Source of the DNA: an uncultured Oribacterium sp.
GTDB taxonomy: Bacteria > Bacillota > Clostridia > Lachnospirales > Lachnospiraceae
DNA length: 5,412 bases
Direction: 5' to 3'
Assembly (NCBI GenBank): GCA_902485915.1
Contig: CABTMH010000177.1
Coordinates: 1-5,412, forward strand
Shown: piece after piece, positions 1 through 5,042 of the stretch
Numbering within the stretch: the stretch's first letter is position 1
Layout of the letters: each line of letters begins with the position of its first letter
Notes under the pieces: model-generated
The model's database searches: none
Seen by the model: the letters and a program-made list of their open reading frames with translations, nothing else
Told to the model about the DNA's origin: nothing
Made by a program: the position numbers and the translations under genes

Positions 1-35
1 CGATCGACGACAGCGCGGATGAATACCTCTCTTAA
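1..35 (+). CDS. 3' end of an unidentified host gene (partial)
   Basis: Reading from base 3, the window opens with the codons for IDDSADEYLS followed by a TAA stop at 33-35. The acidic tail and GC-rich codons (atc, gac, agc, gcg, ctc) match the host genes to the right and not the insertion sequence. Base 1 also opens a frame (RSTTARMNTSLK, stop at 37-39) that looks less protein-like, so the choice of frame is an inference. The product cannot be identified from ten residues. The gene would be transcribed toward the insertion sequence, that is, antisense to its transposase genes. Confidence 0.4.
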   Translation, partial: IDDSADEYLS

Positions 36-61
36 ATAAAAAATCGAACCCCGGCGGACTG

Positions 62-91
62 TGGTGTGCTACCCGTCAAGTGGACAATGAA
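62..91. repeat. terminal inverted repeat, right end of the IS (IRR, downstream of OrfB)
   Basis: The plus strand from 62 begins TGGTGTGCTACCC. Compared without gaps with the complement of 1760-1789, which begins TGATATGCTACCC, 11 of the first 13 and about 22 of 30 positions agree, including a shared TGCTACCC core and a second shared block around GGACA. These repeats are the binding and cleavage sites of the transposase. By convention this is the right end because it lies downstream of the transposase genes. Confidence 0.87.
74..79 (-). promoter_or_regulatory. outward-facing -35 element (TTGACG), half of a circle-junction promoter
   Basis: On the minus strand 79-74 read TTGACG, five of six matches to the sigma-A -35 consensus, pointing out of the element 12 bases from its end. 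In IS3-family circles the two ends abut with a spacer of about 3 bp. Here that would place the extended -10 box at the other end (TGATATGCT, 1789-1781) about 18 bp away. No -10 box lies at the proper distance in the present left flank, so the element is probably silent in place. Confidence 0.55.
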
Positions 92-110
92 TAACAATAA
101 GTTCTAGGTT

Positions 111-149
111 TACCCTGGCTGACGAAAAGTCAGCCAGGGTATTTCTTTA
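111..149 (+). terminator. perfect 13-bp hairpin inside the right IS end, terminator-like on the plus strand
   Basis: Bases 111-123 and 129-141 are perfect complements around a five-base gaaaa loop. On the plus strand the stem runs into the T-rich atttctttat, giving a moderate intrinsic terminator for transcripts entering from the host gene at 1-35. On the minus strand the same hairpin lies a few bases after the OrfB stop but lacks a U-tract. It could stop outside transcription from making antisense RNA across the transposase, or protect the 3' end of the transposase mRNA. The structure is certain; the role is an inference. Confidence 0.6.
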
Positions 150-974
150 TGCTGCTGTCTGATACTGATCATGGAATTCTAGCGGAGTCATTAGGTGCAG
201 CTTTCTTTGAATACGCTCGTTGTTGTAATAATCGATATAATTCTCGATTGCCTTGACCAGCGCTTCCCGCTCATTGAATTTTCTGCCATAATACGTTTCT
301 CTTTTCAAAATGCCCCAGAACCCTTCCATCGGCCCGTTATCGATACAATGCGCAACACGAGACATGCTCTGCTTCATGTGGTGTTTTTTCAGACGCGTCG
401 AAAACATAGCACTCGTATACTGAAAACCGCGGTCTGAGTGGAATAATGGATGCGCATCTGGTTCCTTTGCAACAGCAGAGTCAAATGTGTCCATTACTAA
501 TGGGTTATCGTTTCTATCGCTGATTACGAACGAAACAATTCGCCGGTCGTAAAGATCCAGGATTGCACTCAAATAGACTTTCCGAACCTCTATACCAACG
601 TAATACTTAAACTCAGATACATCGGTAAGCCATTTCTGATTTGGTGCATCAGCGTGGAAGTCTCGATTCAGGTAGTTCTTAGCGATATAGGCAGGATCTT
701 TGCTTCCACGAGTGCAGCTCTTGGGACGCCACTTTATCGTTGATTGTATATGCGTCTTGCGGCAAATACGGAGAACCCGTTTGTCATTGGCTTTGATATC
801 ATGCTTTTTCTCAAGCTCATCCTTTAACCTGCGGTATCCCATATCCGGATGTTCTTCATGGATTTTCTTGATTGTGTCTGCAATCTTCTGATTCATCCGT
901 TCCCTGTAACTGCCCGGATCTTTGCTCCAACGATAGTAAGCGCTGCGCGGGACATGGTACATTGCGCAGAGCAA
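147..974 (-). CDS. IS3-family transposase OrfB, DDE integrase catalytic subunit
   Basis: Catalytic part of the transposase. It cuts and joins IS ends, acting as the C-terminal half of an OrfAB fusion. The retroviral-integrase fold is clear: D118 in WLTDVSEF, D181 in HSDRGFQYTS and E217 in MEGFWGILKRE give the DD(35)E triad, with the usual YYNNERIQ...MTPLEF tail at 249-267. Residues 28-75 match the HTH_21-like N-terminal region (HPDMGYRRLKDEL). The first usable start in this frame is the TTG at 974, with no ribosome binding site. The frame stays open upstream to the slippery site at 1076, encoding KKSQRVRDEG...HIYEYQAIQQLSEEKEYPVALL, a normal OrfB N-terminus. OrfB is therefore most likely made by -1 frameshifting; the fusion from 1732 to 147 would be 528 aa. 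No catalytic residue is missing. Confidence 0.94.
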   Translation of the reverse strand: MLCAMYHVPRSAYYRWSKDPGSYRERMNQKIADTIKKIHEEHPDMGYRRLKDELEKKHDIKANDKRVLRICRKTHIQSTIKWRPKSCTRGSKDPAYIAKNYLNRDFHADAPNQKWLTDVSEFKYYVGIEVRKVYLSAILDLYDRRIVSFVISDRNDNPLVMDTFDSAVAKEPDAHPLFHSDRGFQYTSAMFSTRLKKHHMKQSMSRVAHCIDNGPMEGFWGILKRETYYGRKFNEREALVKAIENYIDYYNNERIQRKLHLMTPLEFHDQYQTAA

Positions 975-1038
975 GGCAACAGGGTATTCCTTTTCTTCTG
1001 AAAGTTGTTGGATCGCCTGGTACTCGTAGATATGGCGG

Positions 1039-1097
1039 GTTAGAGATAGCGATCCTTCATCTCTAACTCTCTGACTTTTTTTAGCAGGTCGTTCTCC
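1039..1097 (-). promoter_or_regulatory. programmed -1 ribosomal frameshift cassette joining OrfA to OrfB
   Basis: All three expected parts are visible on the minus strand. A heptamer A AAA AAA at 1082-1076 is read as CTA AAA AAA in OrfA (codons 217-219). A Shine-Dalgarno-like GGAG at 1097-1094 lies 11 bases upstream. Eight bases downstream there is a perfect 9-bp hairpin, GTTAGAGAT (1067-1059) with ATCTCTAAC (1047-1039), around an 11-base loop. The OrfA stop lies in the second arm. Slippage by -1 leads directly into the OrfB frame (AAA AAA AGT CAG) and gives a whole number of codons (529 with stop) from 1732 to 147. This is the known IS3/dnaX arrangement. Confidence 0.88.
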
Positions 1098-1732
1098 ATT
1101 TGAAGATAGCGGTTTTTGCGCTCTAGTTCTGCGATCCTGTCACGCATCTCTTCTTCTTTTGTACGACTGGGAAGGCTGCCTGCTCGTTTACCGCGGCGGT
1201 CTTCCAGCCCGGCAGAACCCATGTTTTCATAGCGCTTTACCCAGTTACGCACCTGCTGATAAGAACACTCATATTTCTTGGCTGTTGCACCATAGTTCTT
1301 GTCATTAGCAAGGCAATCTTGGACAATCTCAAGGCGTTCTTCATATGTAGTCTTACGGTTTTTCCTCATGTAGCTACCTCCACCGCTTCCACGGGATTTG
1401 ATCTCTCCATGAGTATTATAAGCCTTTATCCAGCAACGGAGTTGTTGCTTGTTACGTATGCCGTATTTCTGAGAAATATCGCGAAGGCTGCCTTTGTGGT
1501 CAAGGTAATCTTTAACAGCCTTGAGTTTTATCTCTTTACTGTAGACTTTGTTTCTTGACTGATTAGCTAAAGCAGTTGGACCTCCACTAAGGTATATTAA
1601 TCTCCAACCTCTAACCGTGGATTCGTCAACCCTCAGCTCTCTCGCAACTTCACACACATCCTTTTTGCCAACCAAGATATCTTCAACTGCTTTTATCTTG
1701 AGTACTGGGTCTATCTTACTTTTCCTGGACAT
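1040..1732 (-). CDS. IS3-family transposase OrfA, triple helix-turn-helix DNA-binding protein
   Basis: DNA-binding subunit of the IS; it recognises the terminal repeats, pairs through its leucine zipper with the fusion transposase, and alone often acts as a regulator. Three related helix-turn-helix units can be seen at about residues 8-50 (DVCEVARELRVDESTVRGW), 66-108 (SLRDISQKYGI...LRCWIKAY) and 127-172 (YGATAKKYECSYQQVRNWVKRY). A Lys/Arg-rich linker and a coiled coil with leucines at 203, 210 and 217 follow. At 230 aa it is longer than usual IS150-type OrfA proteins (about 170 aa), which fits an extra HTH unit. The ATG at 1732 is preceded by GGGGG (1744-1740) as ribosome binding site, and this lies inside a hairpin. 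After codon 219 part of the ribosomes should shift into OrfB; the others stop at 1042-1040. Confidence 0.92.
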   Translation of the reverse strand: MSRKSKIDPVLKIKAVEDILVGKKDVCEVARELRVDESTVRGWRLIYLSGGPTALANQSRNKVYSKEIKLKAVKDYLDHKGSLRDISQKYGIRNKQQLRCWIKAYNTHGEIKSRGSGGGSYMRKNRKTTYEERLEIVQDCLANDKNYGATAKKYECSYQQVRNWVKRYENMGSAGLEDRRGKRAGSLPSRTKEEEMRDRIAELERKNRYLQMENDLLKKVRELEMKDRYL

Positions 1733-1737
1733 AACAA

Positions 1738-1781
1738 TACCCCCAAGTAGGTTTCATTTTTCAATGTCCTACTTAGGGGTA
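1738..1781 (-). promoter_or_regulatory. hairpin sequestering the OrfA ribosome binding site
   Basis: In RNA from the minus strand, bases 1781-1768 (TACCCCTAAGTAGG) pair with 1751-1738 (CCTACTTGGGGGTA) over 14 consecutive pairs with a single U-G wobble and a 16-base loop. The second arm contains the GGGGG ribosome binding site of OrfA, which would be fully buried. The first arm reaches to within 8 bases of the element's tip, so only RNA begun outside or at the tip contains it. This matches the known principle, as in IS10, of blocking transposase translation from impinging transcripts. The pairing is seen; the function is an inference. Confidence 0.7.
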
Positions 1782-1789
1782 GCATATCA
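1760..1789. repeat. terminal inverted repeat, left end of the IS (IRL, upstream of OrfA)
   Basis: On the minus strand this end reads TGATATGCTACCCC and continues through a GGACATTGAA block. It matches the repeat at 62-91 at about 22 of 30 ungapped positions. It overlaps the first arm of the hairpin that covers the OrfA ribosome binding site and carries the -10 half of the proposed circle-junction promoter, so one short sequence serves three roles. Confidence 0.87.
1781..1789 (-). promoter_or_regulatory. extended -10 box at the IS tip (TGATATGCT), half of a circle-junction promoter
   Basis: The minus strand begins TG-A-TATGCT, a TGn extended -10 motif with four of six matches to TATAAT. In the integrated copy the bases at -35 distance lie in host DNA, and I see no good TTGACA there. 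In an excised circle the TTGACG of the other end would stand about 18 bp upstream. The predicted start point is near 1774, inside the first arm of the 1738-1781 hairpin. Such RNA would lack the C residues that cover the ribosome binding site. Confidence 0.5.
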
Positions 1790-1790
1790 T

Positions 1791-1810
1791 CAAGCTTCGG
1801 GCTTTTCTTT
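1791..1810 (+). terminator. right half of a host terminator cut by the IS
   Basis: Directly outside the IS the plus strand reads caagcttcgggcttttcttt. This closely resembles the second arm and U-tract of the fprA terminator at 3319-3333 (cttcggctttt). A matching first arm would read GCCCGAAGC, but the other flank ends ccccggcggactg, which pairs only over CCCGG with CGGG and a G-U. The IS therefore seems to lie in or beside an intergenic terminator, and part of the first arm may be lost. Confidence 0.4.
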
Positions 1811-1969
1811 ATGGTGAAAGCACAGTACGCCCCTGCGGGTATCCACTACCTGACGGTAAGCGATGCGGACCGTTTCATCGAAACGGTGTATGCGAAGTAT
1901 AGACAAACATCGAAAAACGTGCTACATTATCAAACTGATAAAGATTCTTATTTTATACCTGCAGGGTGA
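1811..1969 (+). pseudogene. 52-codon open frame, possible gene remnant
   Basis: An ATG at 1811 opens a frame ending with TGA at 1967-1969. The first 31 codons (MVKAQYAPAG, then HYLTVSDADRFIETVYAKYR) use host-like codons and read like real protein. The last 20 are AT-rich and overlap the fprA promoter, so they look like non-coding DNA. No ribosome binding site precedes the ATG, which sits directly after a terminator-like T-tract. The frame is also open upstream into the IS end, so it could be the C-terminal scrap of a gene disrupted by the element. I do not recognise a family. A chance open frame is about equally likely. Confidence 0.25.
1900..1928 (+). promoter_or_regulatory. sigma-A promoter for fprA
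   Basis: A -35 TAGACA (1900-1905, five of six matches) is followed after exactly 17 bp by the -10 TACATT (1923-1928), with a TG one base upstream (1920-1921) forming an extended -10. Transcription should start near 1935 and give a leader of about 155 bases before fprA. It lies about 110 bp beyond the IS and seems untouched by it. Confidence 0.65.
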
Positions 1970-2089
1970 GTGGAAGAGAGGCGCATCTGATCAACGATGC
2001 ATTTGCGTCGGACGCATCCTGATGTAGACATTGCCCGAAGTGCCCGTCGACAGAGATGGACATCCGTGTAGGAAAAAGGAGAGACTGCC
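1970..2089 (+). promoter_or_regulatory. fprA leader rich in GATG/CATC palindromes, possible operator or structured 5' UTR
   Basis: The leader holds several short inverted repeats. GCATC (1983-1987) can pair with GATGC (1996-2000) around TGATCAAC, or the same GATGC can pair with GCATC at 2014-2018. Between them, TGCGTC-G-GACGCA (2004-2016) is a near-perfect operator-like palindrome. Further along are ATGT-AG-ACAT (2022-2031) and GATG-GA-CATC (2055-2064). The region ends with the strong fprA ribosome binding site AAGGAGAG (2076-2083). No known riboswitch could be confirmed. Regulation of an oxygen or NO detoxifying gene at this position would make sense but is not shown. Confidence 0.3.
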
Positions 2090-3292
2090 ATGTATTCTAT
2101 TCGCAATATTACAGATGACGTCGTATATGTAGGTGTCGAGGATCGTCGCCTGCATCTGTTTGAGAACATTTTCCCGCTGGATCGCGGTGTAACCTATAAC
2201 AGCTACGTGATCCGGGACGAGAAGACTGCGCTCCTCGATACCGCGGATGCAACCGTATCGCAGCAGTTCTTCGAGAACGTGGCGGCGGCGCTCGATGGCC
2301 GTGCACTCGACTATCTCATCGTGAACCACATGGAGCCGGATCACTGTGCACTTATCGCTGAGGCGCTTGAGAAGTACCCGGAGGCCATCGTCGTGGGCAA
2401 TGCGAAAACCTTCCAGATGATCTCCCAGTTCTTCACACTGACGATCCCGGAGGAGCGGAAGCTCGTCGTGAAGGAAGGCGATACCCTTTCCCTCGGTAAG
2501 CATGAGCTCAGCTTCGTGATGGCTCCGATGGTGCACTGGCCGGAGGTTATGTTCAGCTATGATGCGACGGAAGGCATACTGTTCTCCGCTGACGCCTTCG
2601 GCGTATTCGGCACGAACAACGGGAACATCTTCGCCGATGAGCTCGATTATAAGGCACAGGACTTCGTCGATGATGCCCGTCGCTACTACACAAACATCGT
2701 CGGCAAGTACGGCATGCAGGTACAGAGTGTTCTCAAGAAGGCAGCCGGCATCGACATCCGGATGCTTTGCCCGCTGCACGGACCGATCTGGCGCGAGGAC
2801 CTCGGCTTCATCCTGGACCTCTATGATAAGTGGTCCCGCTACGAAGCAGAAGAGATGGCCGTCGCTGTCTTCTACAACTCTATCTACGGTAACACCGAGT
2901 CTGTGATCAACGCCTTCACCATGAAGCTCGCAGCCCGCGGCGTAAAGAACATCAAGGCCTATGATGTATCGAAGACCGACGTCTCCGTGATGATCGCCGA
3001 GTGCTTCCGCGTGACGAACCTCGTCTTCGGTGCCACCACCTACAACAACGGCCTCTTCCCGAAGATGGAAAACCTCGTCGCCGACATGAAGGCCCTGAGC
3101 GTACAGAATAAGAAGATCTCCATCATCGAAAACGGTACTTGGGCTCCGACCTCCGGCAAGCTCCTGAAGGCCGAGTTCGACACCCTGAAGAACTGCGAGT
3201 ACATCGGTGACACCCTCACCATCAAGTCCGCCTCCTTCAGCCGAGAAGCCCTCGACGCCCTCGCAGACGCCGTCGCTGCTTCCCTCCAGTAA
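2090..3292 (+). CDS. fprA: class A flavo-diiron protein (FprA-type O2/NO reductase)
   Basis: Cytoplasmic enzyme of anaerobes that reduces O2 to water and/or NO to N2O, taking electrons from rubredoxin or a similar donor. The N-terminal metallo-beta-lactamase-like domain (about 1-250) holds the complete diiron ligand set: H80-x-E82-x-D84-H85 in NHMEPDHC, H149 in MVHWPEVM, D168 in FSADAFG and H230 in CPLHGPIWR. The C-terminal flavodoxin domain (about 256-400) shows the FMN phosphate loop YNSIYGNTE (262-270) and the GATTYNNG segment (314-321). At 400 aa it is the normal length for class A, with no rubredoxin or flavin-reductase extension, so the donor must be a separate protein not in this window. 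The ATG at 2090 has the strong site AAGGAGAG seven bases upstream. It has its own promoter (1900-1928) and terminator (3305-3333), so it is monocistronic. Preference for O2 or NO cannot be told from sequence alone. Confidence 0.96.
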   Translation: MYSIRNITDDVVYVGVEDRRLHLFENIFPLDRGVTYNSYVIRDEKTALLDTADATVSQQFFENVAAALDGRALDYLIVNHMEPDHCALIAEALEKYPEAIVVGNAKTFQMISQFFTLTIPEERKLVVKEGDTLSLGKHELSFVMAPMVHWPEVMFSYDATEGILFSADAFGVFGTNNGNIFADELDYKAQDFVDDARRYYTNIVGKYGMQVQSVLKKAAGIDIRMLCPLHGPIWREDLGFILDLYDKWSRYEAEEMAVAVFYNSIYGNTESVINAFTMKLAARGVKNIKAYDVSKTDVSVMIAECFRVTNLVFGATTYNNGLFPKMENLVADMKALSVQNKKISIIENGTWAPTSGKLLKAEFDTLKNCEYIGDTLTIKSASFSREALDALADAVAASLQ

Positions 3293-3304
3293 TAGATATG
3301 ATTC

Positions 3305-3333
3305 AGCCGAAGTCCCACGGGACTTCGGCTTTT
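3305..3333 (+). terminator. intrinsic terminator of fprA
   Basis: AGCCGAAGTCCC (3305-3316) is perfectly complementary to GGGACTTCGGCT (3319-3330), followed by tttcgtt. The formal loop is two bases, so the last pair must open to leave an 11-bp stem with a four-base loop. It starts 12 bases after the fprA stop and separates fprA from the lipoprotein gene. Confidence 0.9.
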
Positions 3334-3457
3334 CGTTATATGAAAAACGTGTATTGGCGGATCATCGGTCGTCCGTCCCGCTACCGGCTTCCCGACATGC
3401 CTCCCTGCTTGAACAGTACCGAAAAGACGCCAAAATGGGGCCGGAAACCCTAAAAAT

Positions 3458-3485
3458 TTGCCGTTTTCCGAGAAAGTGGTATAAT
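3458..3485 (+). promoter_or_regulatory. sigma-A promoter for the lipoprotein gene
   Basis: A consensus TATAAT at 3480-3485 is preceded after 16 bp by TTGCCG (3458-3463, four of six matches). The start point would be near 3492, giving a leader of only about 30 bases. The short inverted repeat CGGAAA (3442-3447) / TTTCCG (3465-3470) overlaps the -35 region and could be an operator, but this is weak. The rest of the 3338-3457 gap shows no credible gene. Confidence 0.7.
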
Positions 3486-3520
3486 AACCCAAAAGTTTGA
3501 GCGAAACGTTGAGGTTTTAT

Positions 3521-4948
3521 ATGAAAAAGCTAAGTAGCATCCTGCTCATCCTTTGTGTCCTGCTCCTCGGATGTCAGCGGCAGAACCCGCTGGTCTATAA
3601 CGTGAATAAGTCCGACGAGCTCAGGGAATATGAATCCGAATCCGAAGAGGAATCGAGATTCGCCGAATCCCTGGCACAGAAGGAGAGTATGAACGAGGCA
3701 GAAAGTCTCGCCGCAGCAGAAGCGGCGGTCTGGACGAAAAAGCTTCCACAGAAAACAGCAACGCGCGTCAAGGGAATCTACCTTACGGCAGTCACTGCCG
3801 GTTCCTCGCGCATGCAGGACATCATCGGGCACATCGATGAGACCGAGCTGAACGCCGTCGTCATCGATATCCTCGGCGATAAAGGCCGCATCGAGTACCA
3901 GATGTCCTCCCCGCTGATCGACGAGATCGGATCTGCCGAAGACACCATCCCGGACCTCCCGTCCCTGATGAAGACACTGAAGGAGCATGGCATCTACACC
4001 ATCGCCCGCATCGTCACCTTCCGTGACCCCTACCTCGCGACCGTGAAGCCGGAGTGGATGAACCATAACGCCGAAGGTAGCGTGTTCACCGATAATTCCG
4101 GCATGGCCTGGGTCGACCCGTATAACCGCGACGCCTGGGAATATAAGGTCCAGGTCGCAGAGCAGTGTGCCGACGCCGGCTTCGACGAGATCCAGTTCGA
4201 CTACGTCCGCTTCTGTACAGAACGTGGTATGAACGACGTCGTCTACCCGGAGGAAGAAACCCGGGGCATGGATAAGACGGACATCATCACCGAGTTCGTC
4301 CGCTTCGCCTCCGATCGCCTCGCAGCGAAAAATGTATTTATGTCTACCGACGTCTTCGGAACCATCATCGGCTCCTACGTCGATACCGTCTCTGTCGGAC
4401 AGGACTACCCGGTGATGGCCGGAGCGGTCGATTACATGTGTCCGATGATCTACCCATCCCACTATGGAAACGGAAATTTCGGTCTCGAGGTCCCAGATCT
4501 CGAACCATATAAGGCGATTCTCGGCGCGTGCAATGCCTCCAGAAAGGACCTCGCCCTCGACTATACCGAAGGCGTGCATCAGGCGATCGTGCGCCCGTGG
4601 CTTCAGGGCTTCACCGCCAGCTGGCTGAAAAGCTTCAAGCACTATGGTGCAGAGGAGATCCGCCAGCAGATTCAGGCTGTCTACGACGCCGGCTATGACG
4701 AGTGGATCATCTGGAACGCCAGCAACGAATACGACTGGAGCGCCTACCTGAGTGACGAACAGGCTGCCCAGGAAGATCAGCAGATCCAGGCGAAGCGTGC
4801 CGCCGACGCCCAGGCCGCTGTCGACGCAAGCCGCGCCGCCGAGGAAAGTGAAGCCGCGAGCCGCGCCGCCGCCCTCGAATCCATCGCCCAGTCGAAGGAA
4901 GACGCCGCAAACGCCGTCGAAACGGCCGCTGAGTCTTCTGAGAACTGA
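3521..4948 (+). CDS. lipoprotein with putative glycosyl hydrolase domain (DUF4015 type)
   Basis: Predicted membrane-anchored extracellular protein of 475 aa. Residues 1-18 form a lipoprotein signal (MKK, then a hydrophobic run ending LLLGC) with C18 as the lipid-modified cysteine. Residues 33-70 are Glu/Ser/Ala-rich and probably a flexible or coiled spacer. Residues 83-405 resemble the (beta/alpha)8 putative glycosyl hydrolase family PF13200 (DUF4015): VKGIYLTA at the first strand, FDEIQFDYVRF (221-231) with acidic D222, E223 and D227, FMSTDVFG (273-280), YMCPMIYPSHYG (305-316) and EWIIWNASNEYDW (394-406). Residues 412-475 are an Ala/Glu/Ser-rich predicted coiled coil. I chose the ATG at 3521 because it gives a proper signal peptide and has GAGG (3511-3514) six bases upstream; an in-frame TTG at 3497 would put extra polar residues before the signal. 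The substrate is unknown; a wall or exopolysaccharide glycan is an inference. It has its own promoter. Confidence 0.88.
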   Translation: MKKLSSILLILCVLLLGCQRQNPLVYNVNKSDELREYESESEEESRFAESLAQKESMNEAESLAAAEAAVWTKKLPQKTATRVKGIYLTAVTAGSSRMQDIIGHIDETELNAVVIDILGDKGRIEYQMSSPLIDEIGSAEDTIPDLPSLMKTLKEHGIYTIARIVTFRDPYLATVKPEWMNHNAEGSVFTDNSGMAWVDPYNRDAWEYKVQVAEQCADAGFDEIQFDYVRFCTERGMNDVVYPEEETRGMDKTDIITEFVRFASDRLAAKNVFMSTDVFGTIIGSYVDTVSVGQDYPVMAGAVDYMCPMIYPSHYGNGNFGLEVPDLEPYKAILGACNASRKDLALDYTEGVHQAIVRPWLQGFTASWLKSFKHYGAEEIRQQIQAVYDAGYDEWIIWNASNEYDWSAYLSDEQAAQEDQQIQAKRAADAQAAVDASRAAEESEAASRAAALESIAQSKEDAANAVETAAESSEN

Positions 4949-4954
4949 GCTACA

Positions 4955-5001
4955 GTTACTGCTCACTCGTCAACTTCATTCAGACAGGAGCAAACAGTAA
5001 C
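4955..5001 (+). repeat. imperfect inverted repeat after the lipoprotein gene
   Basis: GTTACTG (4955-4961) is complementary to CAGTAAC (4995-5001), with an inner CTC/GAG (4962-4964 with 4988-4990) separated by a bulge. It starts seven bases after the stop codon but has no following U-tract, so it is at best a weak or factor-assisted terminator or an RNA-stabilising stem. Confidence 0.3.
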
Positions 5002-5042
5002 ACAGTTATAACGCGTATGATGATACGTTATGAAAGAGGCCT

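Larger units (their letters stand above)
62..1789 (-). mobile_element. IS3-family (IS150-like) insertion sequence, complete
   Basis: A 1728-bp element bounded by imperfect inverted repeats that start with TG and end with CA, as in the IS3 family. It carries two partly overlapping frames in the order OrfA then OrfB on the minus strand, joined by a -1 frameshift site. Both frames are open, the catalytic DDE residues are present, and both ends can be recognised, so the element is probably able to transpose. It is larger than most IS150-group members (about 1.4-1.5 kb), mainly because OrfA is long. IS3 elements normally make a 3-5 bp target duplication, but none is visible: the bases outside are ggactg on the left and tcaagc on the right. 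Its AT-rich codon use differs from the host genes, consistent with horizontal arrival. The exact named IS cannot be given without a database search. Confidence 0.93.

Noticed and set aside
62..1789. Alternative IS ends at 60 and 1792 to find a target duplication
   Set aside because: Shifting the ends to the next TG/CA pairs breaks the register of the inverted repeats and still gives no matching flanks (ggac against agct).
1970..2089. Resemblance of AGAGGCGCATCTGATCAA and CCCGAAG to pieces of a lysine riboswitch
   Set aside because: The closing helix, the kissing-loop arms and the 3' conserved block are missing, the region is too short, and fprA has no link to lysine. It may be chance similarity.
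1991..2779. A 262-codon open frame antisense to the first half of fprA
   Set aside because: The plus-strand FprA has a full set of diiron ligands across the same bases, so the antisense frame is a shadow.
3340..3453. A 37-codon open frame starting in the fprA terminator tail
   Set aside because: No ribosome binding site, it starts right behind the U-tract, and the Arg/Pro-rich product shows no protein-like pattern.
3497..3520. TTG at 3497 as start of the lipoprotein gene
   Set aside because: It would add eight residues before a normal MKK-hydrophobic-LLGC signal, and has no ribosome binding site. The ATG at 3521 has GAGG at a proper distance.
3530..4966. A 478-codon open frame antisense to the lipoprotein gene
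   Set aside because: It mirrors the GC-rich third positions of the plus-strand gene, has low-complexity Gly/Asp/Val-rich protein, no ribosome binding site and no recognisable domain. The plus-strand frame has clear motifs.
5008..5031. ATAACG...CGTTAT hairpin as a terminator
   Set aside because: Only six plus three pairs with a CG bulge and no following U-tract. It lies just upstream of the leuS promoter and is too weak to call.
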